From contig NZ_BMTL01000020.1 in the NCBI RefSeq assembly GCF_014649655.1, positions 62,001 to 126,000 of the forward strand: a stretch of 64,000 nucleotides of DNA, given 5' to 3'. The first letter of the stretch is position 1. Every line of letters begins with the position of its first letter. The notes beneath the pieces were generated by a model. That model was not told the origin of the DNA and searched no databases. It saw nothing but the letters and a program-made list of their open reading frames with translations. Below are positions 57,396 through 64,000 of the stretch, in pieces. The stretch comes from Streptomyces humidus. GTDB taxonomy: Bacteria > Actinomycetota > Actinomycetes > Streptomycetales > Streptomycetaceae. The translations under genes and the position numbers were made by a program.

Positions 57396-59440
57396 GCGGG
57401 GACCTCCAGGGGGTCGAGCTTGTTCGCCTTGCGGATCTCGTCGACGATGCGGCCGATGATTCCGGTGATGTCGAAGTCTTTCGGGGTGAAGACCGCGGCC
57501 ACGCCGGCGGCCCTGAGCTGTTCGGCGTCTCCATTCGGGATGATGCCACCGGCGATCACCGGGATGTCTGTGGCACCGGCCACACGCAGCCGTTCGAGGA
57601 CGTCCGGCACCAGCTGGGCGTGCGAGCCGGACAGGATGGACAGGCCCACGGCGTGCACGTCCTCCTCCAGCGCGGCGTCCACGATCTGCTCGGGCGTCAG
57701 CCGGATCCCCTGGTAGACCACCTCGAACCCGGCGTCGCGGGCGCGCACGGCTATCTGCTCCGCGCCGTTGGAGTGCCCGTCCAGGCCCGGCTTGCCGACC
57801 AGGAAGCGCAGCTTGCCGACGCCCATGTCCTTCGCAGTCAGGTCGACCCTGCGGCGGACGTCGGCCATGGCCGAGCCCTCCTCCGCGGGCACGGCCACCG
57901 GCGCCGACGACACGCCCGTCGGCGCGCGGAACTCGCCGAACACCTCGCGCAGGGCCCCCGCCCACTCGCCGGTCGTGACTCCGGCGCGGGCGCACTCCAG
58001 GGTGGCCTCCATGAGGTTGGCGGTGCCCTTCGCGGCCTCCTTCAGCTTCTCCAGCGCCTTGCACGGACGCGGGTGGTTGAAGGGCGGCTGGTACCGGGTG
58101 TCGCGCCAGTTCTGCAGGGAGGCGATGACGCGGGCCTCGACCGCCGGGTCGACCGTCTGGATCGCGGTGTCGAGATCGGCGGTCAGCGGGTTGGGCTCGG
58201 TCGTCTCGAAGATGTTGACCCCGACGATCCTCTCCTGACCGGACTCGATGCGGGCCCGCCGTTCGGCGTGCGAGGAGACCAGCTGCGACTTCAGGTAGCC
58301 GGACTCGACGGCCGCCATCGCGCCGCCCATCTCCTGGATCCGCTCCATCTCGGCGAGGGACGCCTCGACCAGCTGCGCCACCTTCGCCTCGACGACGTGC
58401 GAGCCCTCGAAGATGTCCTCGTACTCCAGCAGGTCGCTCTCGTAGGCGAGGACCTGCTGCATGCGCAGCGACCACTGCTGGTCCCAGGGCCGGGGCAGCC
58501 CGAGCGCCTCGTTCCAGGCCGGCAGCTGCACGGCACGCGCGCGGGCGTCCTTCGAGAGGGTCACCGCGAGCATCTCCAGCACGATCCGCTGGACGTTGTT
58601 CTCCGGCTGCGCCTCGGTCAGCCCCAGCGAGTTGACCTGGACGCCGTAGCGGAAGCGGCGCTGCTTGGGGTCCTCGATGCCGTAGCGCTCGCGGGTGACC
58701 CGGTCCCAGATGCGGCCGAAGGCGCGCATCTTGCACATCTCCTCGACGAAGCGGACGCCCGCGTTCACGAAGAAGGAGATGCGGGCGACCACGTCGCCGA
58801 ACTTGTCGGCCGGCACCTGCCCGGAGTCGCGGACGGCGTCCAGCACGGCGATCGCGGTGGACATCGCGTACGCGATCTCCTGTACCGGTGTGGCCCCGGC
58901 CTCCTGCAGGTGGTAGCTGCAGATGTTGATCGGGTTCCACTTCGGGATGTGGGAGACCGTGTACGCGATCATGTCCGTCGTCAGCCGCAGGCTCGGACCC
59001 GGCGGGAAGACGTGCGTCCCGCGGGACAGGTACTCCTTGACGATGTCGTTCTGGGTCGTGCCCTGGAGTCTGGTGACGTCGGCGCCCTGCTCCTCGGCGA
59101 CGACCTGGTAGAGCGCCAGCAGCCACATGGCGGTGGCGTTGATCGTCATCGAGGTGTTCATCTGCTCCAGGGGGATGTCCTGCAGCAGCCTGCGCATGTC
59201 GCCGAGATGGGCCACCGGCACGCCGACCCTGCCGACCTCGCCGCGGGCGAGGACGTGGTCGGAGTCGTAGCCGGTCTGGGTGGGCAGGTCGAACGCGACC
59301 GACAGACCCGTCTGGCCCTTGGCGAGGTTGCGCCGGTACAGCTCGTTGGACGCCTCGGCCGTGGAGTGACCGGCGTACGTGCGCATGAGCCACGGCCGGT
59401 CCTTCTCCCGCTTTCCTTCGGCGGACTGACGCTCAGTCAT
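57392..59440 (-). CDS. ecm: B12-dependent ethylmalonyl-CoA mutase (MeaA-type)
   Basis: 682 aa. The methylmalonyl-CoA mutase-like barrel begins with PWLMRTYAGHSTAEASNELY and includes AFDLPTQTGYDSDH and GVNIFETTEPNPL. The C-terminal B12 domain (~545-680) has the base-off ligand motif DGHSNG in LVGKPGLDGHSNGAEQ, then SGSHAQLVPDVL and AGGIIPNGD. It interconverts ethylmalonyl-CoA and methylsuccinyl-CoA. It follows ccr by 16 nt. No cobalamin riboswitch was seen in the operon leader. Confidence 0.92.
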   Translation of the reverse strand: MTERQSAEGKREKDRPWLMRTYAGHSTAEASNELYRRNLAKGQTGLSVAFDLPTQTGYDSDHVLARGEVGRVGVPVAHLGDMRRLLQDIPLEQMNTSMTINATAMWLLALYQVVAEEQGADVTRLQGTTQNDIVKEYLSRGTHVFPPGPSLRLTTDMIAYTVSHIPKWNPINICSYHLQEAGATPVQEIAYAMSTAIAVLDAVRDSGQVPADKFGDVVARISFFVNAGVRFVEEMCKMRAFGRIWDRVTRERYGIEDPKQRRFRYGVQVNSLGLTEAQPENNVQRIVLEMLAVTLSKDARARAVQLPAWNEALGLPRPWDQQWSLRMQQVLAYESDLLEYEDIFEGSHVVEAKVAQLVEASLAEMERIQEMGGAMAAVESGYLKSQLVSSHAERRARIESGQERIVGVNIFETTEPNPLTADLDTAIQTVDPAVEARVIASLQNWRDTRYQPPFNHPRPCKALEKLKEAAKGTANLMEATLECARAGVTTGEWAGALREVFGEFRAPTGVSSAPVAVPAEEGSAMADVRRRVDLTAKDMGVGKLRFLVGKPGLDGHSNGAEQIAVRARDAGFEVVYQGIRLTPEQIVDAALEEDVHAVGLSILSGSHAQLVPDVLERLRVAGATDIPVIAGGIIPNGDAEQLRAAGVAAVFTPKDFDITGIIGRIVDEIRKANKLDPLEVPA

Positions 59441-59456
59441 CGTGACCTCGGGTGTC

Positions 59457-60800
59457 TCAGATGTTGCGGAAGCGGTTGATGGCGTCGATGTGCCGGGCGC
59501 GCTTGTCCTCGTCGCGCACGCCCAGGCCCTCCCCGGGGGCCAGCGCGAGCACGCCGACCTTGCCCTGGTGGAGGTTGCGGTGCACGTCGTAGGCGGCCTG
59601 GCCGGTCTCCTCCAGGGAGTAGACCTTCGACAGGGTCGGGTGGATCTTGCCCTTCGCGACCAGCCGGTTGGCCTCCCAGGCCTCGCGGTAGTTGGCGAAG
59701 TGCGAACCGATGATCCGCTTCAGGGACATCCACAGGTAGCGGTTGTCGTACTCGTGGTGATAGCCGGAGGTCGAGGCGCAGGTGACGATCGTGCCGCCCT
59801 TGCGGGTGACGTAGACCGAGGCGCCGAAGGTCTCACGGCCCGGGTGCTCGAAGACGATGTCGACGTCCTCACCGTCGGTGAGCTCGCGGATGCGCTTGCC
59901 GAAGCGCTTCCACTCCTTGGGGTCCTGGTGGTGCTCGTCCTTCCAGAACCGGTAGTCCTCGGCGGTGCGGTCGATGATCGCCTCGGCGCCCATGGCCCGG
60001 CAGATCTCGGCCTTCTGCGGCGAGGAGACGACGCAGATCGGGTTGGCGCCGCCGGCCAGCGCGAACTGCGTGGCGTAGCTGCCGAGGCCGCCGCTCGCGC
60101 CCCAGATCAGGACGTTGTCGCCCTGCTTCATGCCGGCGCCGTTGCGGGAGACCAGCTGCCGGTAGGCGGTGGAGTTGACGAGGCCGGGGGCCGCGGCCTC
60201 CTCCCAGCTCAGGTGGTCCGGCTTGGGCATCAGCTGGTTGGACTTGACCAGCGCGATCTCCGCCAGCCCGCCGAAGTTGGTCTCGAAGCCCCAGATGCGC
60301 TGCTCGGGGTCGAGCATCGTGTCGTTGTGGCCGTCGGAGGACTCCAGCTCGACGGAGAGGCAGTGGGCGACGACCTCGTCGCCGGGATGCCAGGCGTTGA
60401 CGCCCGGACCGGTGCGCAGGACCACGCCCGCGAGGTCGGAACCGATGATGTGGTACGGCAGGTCGTGCCGCCTGGTGAGCTCGCTGAGCCGGCCGTAGCG
60501 CTCCAGGAAGGAGAACGTCGACACCGGCTCGAAGATCGAGGTCCACACGGAGTTGTAGTTGACCGAGGAGGCCATGACGGCCACCAGGGCCTCGCCCGGC
60601 CCGAGCTCGGGCAGCGCCACCTCGTCCAGATGGATCGACTTGCGCGGGTCCTTGTCGCGGGTCTCCAGGCCCGCGAACATCTCCGTCTCGTCCTTGTGCA
60701 CGGTGATCGCACGGTAGGACTCGGGGAGGGGCAGAGCGGCGAAGTCGGCCGACGTGGAGTCCGGCGACTGGATCGCGTCCAGGATCTTCTGCATGGTCAC
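59457..60800 (-). CDS. ccr: Crotonyl-CoA carboxylase/reductase
   Basis: 447 aa, zinc-independent medium-chain dehydrogenase fold. It reductively carboxylates crotonyl-CoA with NADPH and CO2 to ethylmalonyl-CoA. The four residues known to hold CO2 in the Kitasatospora enzyme (Asn81, Phe170, Glu171, His365) are present as Asn83, Phe172, Glu173 and His367; the constant offset of two means counting from Met3 gives that numbering. The NADPH motif is LIWGASGGLGSYA. GTG 60800 lies 7 nt after GGAGG and is preferred over ATG 60794. It heads the five-gene operon and also supplies extender units for polyketides in streptomycetes. Confidence 0.94.
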   Translation of the reverse strand: MTMQKILDAIQSPDSTSADFAALPLPESYRAITVHKDETEMFAGLETRDKDPRKSIHLDEVALPELGPGEALVAVMASSVNYNSVWTSIFEPVSTFSFLERYGRLSELTRRHDLPYHIIGSDLAGVVLRTGPGVNAWHPGDEVVAHCLSVELESSDGHNDTMLDPEQRIWGFETNFGGLAEIALVKSNQLMPKPDHLSWEEAAAPGLVNSTAYRQLVSRNGAGMKQGDNVLIWGASGGLGSYATQFALAGGANPICVVSSPQKAEICRAMGAEAIIDRTAEDYRFWKDEHHQDPKEWKRFGKRIRELTDGEDVDIVFEHPGRETFGASVYVTRKGGTIVTCASTSGYHHEYDNRYLWMSLKRIIGSHFANYREAWEANRLVAKGKIHPTLSKVYSLEETGQAAYDVHRNLHQGKVGVLALAPGEGLGVRDEDKRARHIDAINRFRNI

Positions 60801-61027
60801 GGTGTTGCCTCCGGCGGTGAGCGCCCTGAGGGAGGGGCGCTGAGGGCTACGGCGGTGCTGCTGAGGGTGGGTCGGAAGGTGCCGTCGGTTCGGCGGCGTG
60901 CTGTTCGGCAGCGCTTTGTGGCGCGGGAGGTTGCCTGTGACGCAGGCGTCCGGGCGCGCAGTCCATGAGGTTGCGGGGACAGCCGGCGTACGTATGGTCG
61001 CTGCACGCCGGCCGCCCGGACTCCTTC

Positions 61028-61069
61028 AACGTATGACACCGCGTGTCACCTCGCAAGGCACTGAGTGCC
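61028..61069 (-). promoter_or_regulatory. Probable ccr promoter with dyad operator in the spacer
   Basis: On the minus strand: TTGCGA (61056-61051), exactly 17 bp, TACGTT (61033-61028). The spacer contains the perfect palindrome TGACAC-CGC-GTGTCA on the plus strand (61034-61048). Directly upstream of -35 lies a second palindrome, GGCACTGAGTGCC (61057-61069). A protein on the first dyad would block RNA polymerase, so repression is the natural reading; the adjacent TetR is the first candidate. Confidence 0.6.
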
Positions 61070-61167
61070 AGAACTTCCGCTCGGCTGAAATCTTTACGTG
61101 ACACATGAGCGATGATCGATCGAACGCGGCCTGAAATCCGCGCGAAAAGGTGCTCTGACATGACAGA

Positions 61168-61191
61168 ACGGCCACCCCGTGGGGTGGCCGT
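61168..61191 (-). terminator. Terminator downstream of the TetR gene
   Basis: ACGGCCACCCC (61168-61178) pairs with GGGGTGGCCGT (61181-61191). On the minus strand it follows the tetR stop by 40 nt and is followed by TCTGTCATG. Confidence 0.7.
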
Positions 61192-61231
61192 GATCACAAC
61201 GGGAAACGGGCCCGATCCGGACCCGAGGGTC

Positions 61232-62047
61232 TCAGCGCTCCTTGAGGGCCTGCTCGATGGTGCGCATGACCTCGTCCAGCGAGGCGTCGGTCCGGGCGAC
61301 CGTCACCAGCACCTCGCCCTGCGCGGAGACCGCGGCCGGGGCCGGCTGCGGGGCTCCGGCGCCGCTGCGCCCGGCCCCGATGCCCGTGCCGAAGGTCTTG
61401 CGGACGATCGCGAAGGCGTGGTCGAGCTGGGCCTCGACGTCGCCCTGTCCGCCCGCCCTGAGCCAGCGCCGCAGCACGTGGTTGTGGGCGGTGACCACGG
61501 CCGACGCGGCGACCTCGGCCAGCAGCGGGTCGTCGTTGGCGTCGTCGTCGTGCGCGTGCTCGTCGAAGTGGCCGAGGAGGTAGCGGGTGAAGAGGCGCTC
61601 GTAGCGGGCCACCGACGCGATCTCCGCCTCGCGCAGGGTGGGCACCTCGCGCGTCAGCTTGTAGCGGGCGACCGAGATCTCCGGCCGGGCCGCGTACATC
61701 TTCATGACCTCCTTGATGCCACGGCACACCGTGTCGAGCGGATGCTCGTGCGCGGGGGCCGCGTTCAGCACGGCCTCCGCCCGGATCAGGGTGTCGTCGT
61801 GGTCGGGGAAGATCGCCTCTTCCTTGGAGCGGAAGTGACGGAAGAAGGTGCGGCGGGCGACCCCGGCCGCGGCCGCGATCTCGTCGACCGTGGTCGCCTC
61901 GTATCCCTTGGTCGAGAACAGCTCCATGGCCGCGGCCGCCAGTTCGCGGCGCATCTTGAGCCGCTGGGCGGCCGCGCGGCTGCCCGCGGCGCTCTCGGGA
62001 GCGTCGGGCGTGGCGGGTGTGCGTGAGGACCTGGCGGACTGGGACAT
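61232..62047 (-). CDS. TetR-family regulator
   Basis: 271 aa. After ~35 Ser/Ala/Pro-rich residues comes a TetR helix-turn-helix: RRELAAAAMELFSTKGYEAT, then TVDEIAAAAGVARRTFFRHF and RSKEEAIF. The C-terminal ligand domain ends with DEVMRTIEQALKER. ATG 62047 is preferred; ATG 62065 would add six residues. It lies between the fused dehydrogenase gene and ccr on the same strand, so it may control the ethylmalonyl-CoA genes through the dyad at 61034-61048. Ligand unknown; an acyl-CoA would be sensible. Confidence 0.86.
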   Translation of the reverse strand: MSQSARSSRTPATPDAPESAAGSRAAAQRLKMRRELAAAAMELFSTKGYEATTVDEIAAAAGVARRTFFRHFRSKEEAIFPDHDDTLIRAEAVLNAAPAHEHPLDTVCRGIKEVMKMYAARPEISVARYKLTREVPTLREAEIASVARYERLFTRYLLGHFDEHAHDDDANDDPLLAEVAASAVVTAHNHVLRRWLRAGGQGDVEAQLDHAFAIVRKTFGTGIGAGRSGAGAPQPAPAAVSAQGEVLVTVARTDASLDEVMRTIEQALKER

Positions 62048-62183
62048 GACCTGAACGTACTGCATCTGCGCAGCTCGGTGTGCAGGTCCGGGTCGTCCCC
62101 CGCCCCCGGCGGACGGGGACCCGGCGGCGGGCCCGAGCAGCCCGCCCCAGTCCCCGCGCGCCGGCCGCCGGTCGCCGGGCCCC

Positions 62184-63989
62184 TCAGCGGCGGGCATATT
62201 CGCGGAAGCCGCGGCCGGTCTTGCGGCCGAGGCAGCCCGCGGCCACCAGGTGCTCCAGGAGCGGGGCCGGAGCCAGCCCCGGGTCGCGGAACTCGCGGTG
62301 CAGGACCTTCTCGATCGCGAGCGAGACGTCGAGTCCGACGACGTCCAGCAGCTCGAAGGGGCCCATCGGGTAGCCGCCGCCCAGCTTCATCGCCGCGTCG
62401 ATGTCGTCGAGGGTCGCGTAGTGCTCCTGCACCATCTTGATCGCGTTGTTGAGGTACGGGAACAGCAGGGCGTTCACGATGAAGCCGGCCCGGTCGCCGC
62501 AGTCGACGGCGTGCTTCTTGATCCGGACGCACACCTCGCGCACCGTCGCGTGGACGTCCTCGGCCGTCAGCACCGTGCGGACGACCTCGACCAGCTTCAT
62601 CGCCGGGGCAGGGTTGAAGAAGTGCATCCCGATCACGTCCTGCGGGCGCGAGGTGGCGCGGGCGCAGGCGACGACCGGCAGCGAGGAGGTCGTCGTGGCG
62701 AGGACCGCGCCGGGCTTGCACACCTTGTCCAGGGCCGCGAACAGCTGCTGCTTGACCTCGAGGTCCTCGGCGACGGCCTCCAGCGCCAGGTCGACGTCGG
62801 CGAACGCGTCCCAGGAGCCGGCCGGGGTGATGCGGTCCAGGATCCGGGCGGCGGTCTCGGCGGTCAGCCGGCCCTTGTCGACCGAGCGGGAGAGCGACTT
62901 GCCGATCCGGGCCTTGGCCGTCCGCGCCTTCTCCTCGCTGCGGGCGGCGAGGACGACGTCGTAACCGGCCTTGGCGAAGACCTCGGCGATGCCGGAGGCC
63001 ATGGTGCCCGAGCCCGCGACCCCGACCGAGGAGACCGGGCGGCCCGCGGCCCCGGCCCCGCCGGACAGGGGCGTCAGCGCGTCCGGGACGACCGTCGCGC
63101 TGCCGGGGGCGTCGTAGGTGTAGAAGCCGCGGCCCGACTTACGGCCCGTCAGTCCGGCCTCGCTGAGCTGCTTGAGGACCGGGGCGGGCGCGTGCAGCCG
63201 GTCGTGGGACTCGGCGTACATGGCCTCCAGGACCGTGCGGGCGGTGTCCACGCCGATCAGGTCGAGCAGTGCGAGCGGGCCCATCGGCAGGCCGCAGCCG
63301 AGCCGCATGGCCGCGTCGATGTCCTCGCGGGAGGCGTAACGGGCCTCGTACATCGCGGCGGCCTGGTTGAGGTAGCCGAACAGCAGGCCGTCGGCGACGA
63401 ATCCGGGCCGGTCGCCGACCGCGACGGGCTCCTTGCCCAGGTCGAGGGCGAGGTCGGTGACGGCGGTGACGGCGGACGGAGCGGTGAGCACCGAGGAGAC
63501 GACCTCGACCAGCTTCATCGCCGGCGCGGGGTTGAAGAAGTGCAGGCCCAGCACCCGCTCCGGGCGCGCCGAGTCGGCGGCGAGGCGGGTGACGGAGAGC
63601 GCGTTGGTGCCGGTGGCCAGGATGGTCTCGGGCCGCACGATCGCGTCCAGCTCGCGGAAGATCTGCTGCTTGATCTCGTACGACTCGGGGGCCACCTCGA
63701 TCACGAGGTCGGCGTCGGCGGCCGTGCCCAGGTCGGTGGAGACGCGGACGCGGGCCAGGACGGCCGTGCGCTCCTGCTCGGTGAGCCGCCCGCGCTGCAC
63801 GGCGCGGGCGGTGGAGGACTCCAGCGCGGCGAGGGACCGCGCGGCCTGGGCCTCGCTGACGTCGACGCCGATCACCTCGCGACCGGCCTTGGCGAGGACC
63901 TCGGCGATGCCGGTGCCCATGGTGCCGAGGCCGATGACGGCGATCGTCCGGAGCGGGGACAGAGGGGTGTCGGACAGGGGAGCGGCCAT
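62184..63989 (-). CDS. Duplicated/fused 3-hydroxyacyl-CoA (3-hydroxybutyryl-CoA) dehydrogenase
   Basis: 601 aa made of two full 3-hydroxybutyryl-CoA dehydrogenase units of ~290 residues. Each has a Rossmann motif (VIGLGTMGTGIAEVLAKAG; VAGSGTMASGIAEVFAKAG), the catalytic HFFNPAPAMKLVEVV, and a C-terminal GRKSGRGFYTYD or GRKTGRGFREYA. A Gly/Ala linker at ~300-320 joins them. It supplies acetoacetyl-/3-hydroxybutyryl-CoA interconversion upstream of crotonyl-CoA, fitting the neighbouring ccr. The second NAD loop reads GSG instead of GLG. The start at 63989 lies only 11 nt from the window end, so the promoter is not visible. Confidence 0.9.
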   Translation of the reverse strand: MAAPLSDTPLSPLRTIAVIGLGTMGTGIAEVLAKAGREVIGVDVSEAQAARSLAALESSTARAVQRGRLTEQERTAVLARVRVSTDLGTAADADLVIEVAPESYEIKQQIFRELDAIVRPETILATGTNALSVTRLAADSARPERVLGLHFFNPAPAMKLVEVVSSVLTAPSAVTAVTDLALDLGKEPVAVGDRPGFVADGLLFGYLNQAAAMYEARYASREDIDAAMRLGCGLPMGPLALLDLIGVDTARTVLEAMYAESHDRLHAPAPVLKQLSEAGLTGRKSGRGFYTYDAPGSATVVPDALTPLSGGAGAAGRPVSSVGVAGSGTMASGIAEVFAKAGYDVVLAARSEEKARTAKARIGKSLSRSVDKGRLTAETAARILDRITPAGSWDAFADVDLALEAVAEDLEVKQQLFAALDKVCKPGAVLATTTSSLPVVACARATSRPQDVIGMHFFNPAPAMKLVEVVRTVLTAEDVHATVREVCVRIKKHAVDCGDRAGFIVNALLFPYLNNAIKMVQEHYATLDDIDAAMKLGGGYPMGPFELLDVVGLDVSLAIEKVLHREFRDPGLAPAPLLEHLVAAGCLGRKTGRGFREYARR

Positions 63990-64000
63990 CGCGGGACTCC

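Larger units (their letters stand above)
60801..61231. other. Regulatory region upstream of ccr
   Basis: 431 nt between ccr and the TetR gene (both on the minus strand). From right to left it holds the TetR-gene terminator (61168-61191), the operator/promoter cluster (61028-61069) and a ~220-nt leader to the ccr start. An 80-codon open frame in the leader is discussed and rejected below. Confidence 0.6.

Noticed and set aside
57392-60800. Cobalamin riboswitch for the B12-dependent mutase operon.
   Set aside because: No B12-box-like conserved sequence was recognised in the ccr leader or the short ccr-ecm gap.
60797-61039. An 80-codon open frame in the ccr leader whose TGA overlaps the ccr GTG start (GTGA), suggesting a leader peptide.
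   Set aside because: About a third of its codons end in A or T, far from the local coding bias, it is Arg/Pro-rich and its GTG lies within the predicted -10 region. The coupling-like overlap is noted but is likely chance.
61057-61069. GGCACTGAGTGCC as a CIRCE (HrcA) element.
   Set aside because: CIRCE needs a 9-nt spacer between GCACTC and GAGTGC; here the arms abut with one base, and no heat-shock genes are nearby.

Overview
The window is about 64 kb of very GC-rich DNA with the codon bias, small DUF families and frequent GTG/TTG starts of an actinomycete, almost certainly a Streptomyces. The right end (psd, pssA, acyl-CoA dehydrogenase, maoC, citE-like lyase, meaA/ecm, ccr, tetR, fused 3-hydroxyacyl-CoA dehydrogenase) has the same order I recall from Streptomyces coelicolor around SCO6467-SCO6475. 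No tRNA, rRNA, IS element or CRISPR array was seen.

Layout. (1) 0.2-1.6 kb: a helical protein of unknown function. (2) 1.9-11 kb: a reductive pyrimidine (or hydantoin) catabolism block: two closely similar beta-ureidopropionases, a class III aminotransferase, a PucR regulator, a dihydropyrimidinase, an LLM-type F420/flavin oxidoreductase and an NCS1 permease. No classical dihydropyrimidine dehydrogenase is present. (3) 11-12.6 kb: a DUF3558-like lipoprotein and a coupled pair of small proteins. (4) 12.7-27.8 kb: a complete group 1h-like (high-affinity, H2-scavenging) [NiFe]-hydrogenase locus: hypX, small and large subunits, a NifU-like protein, DUF5947, DUF6084, an unknown 481-aa protein, a maturation protease, a 34-aa peptide, then hypA, B, F, C, D, E. 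Most of its genes overlap by 4 nt.

(5) 27.9-36 kb: assorted housekeeping and accessory genes: a disordered protein, a gamma-glutamyltransferase-like enzyme, an inositol-phosphatase-like enzyme, an FAD oxidoreductase, a macrodomain protein and a secreted M1 metallopeptidase. (6) 36.1-40.6 kb: one 1476-aa polypeptide joining a molybdopterin nitrate reductase to a CysJ-type flavoprotein reductase. (7) 40.7-47.5 kb: a Tat-exported GH2 beta-galactosidase with a LamG-like insert in its barrel, a DUF6980 zinc protein, a lipoamide dehydrogenase and a four-helix membrane protein, separated by several short tandem repeats. (8) 47.7-52.6 kb: alkylation repair (Ada-AlkA fusion plus Ogt), a NUDIX hydrolase overlapping an ADP-ribosylglycohydrolase gene, and glycerate kinase. 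(9) 53-54.5 kb: psd-pssA for phosphatidylethanolamine synthesis. (10) 54.6-64 kb: an ethylmalonyl-CoA pathway operon on the minus strand, led by crotonyl-CoA carboxylase/reductase, whose probable promoter carries a perfect dyad between -35 and -10; a TetR gene and a duplicated 3-hydroxyacyl-CoA dehydrogenase lie upstream.

The least understood parts are the hydrogenase accessory genes (the DUF5947 Cys/His cluster, the CxC NifU-like protein, DUF6084, the 481-aa protein, the micropeptide) and the LLM oxidoreductase sitting where a dihydropyrimidine dehydrogenase would be expected. Family names come from recognising motifs by eye; no database search was run.
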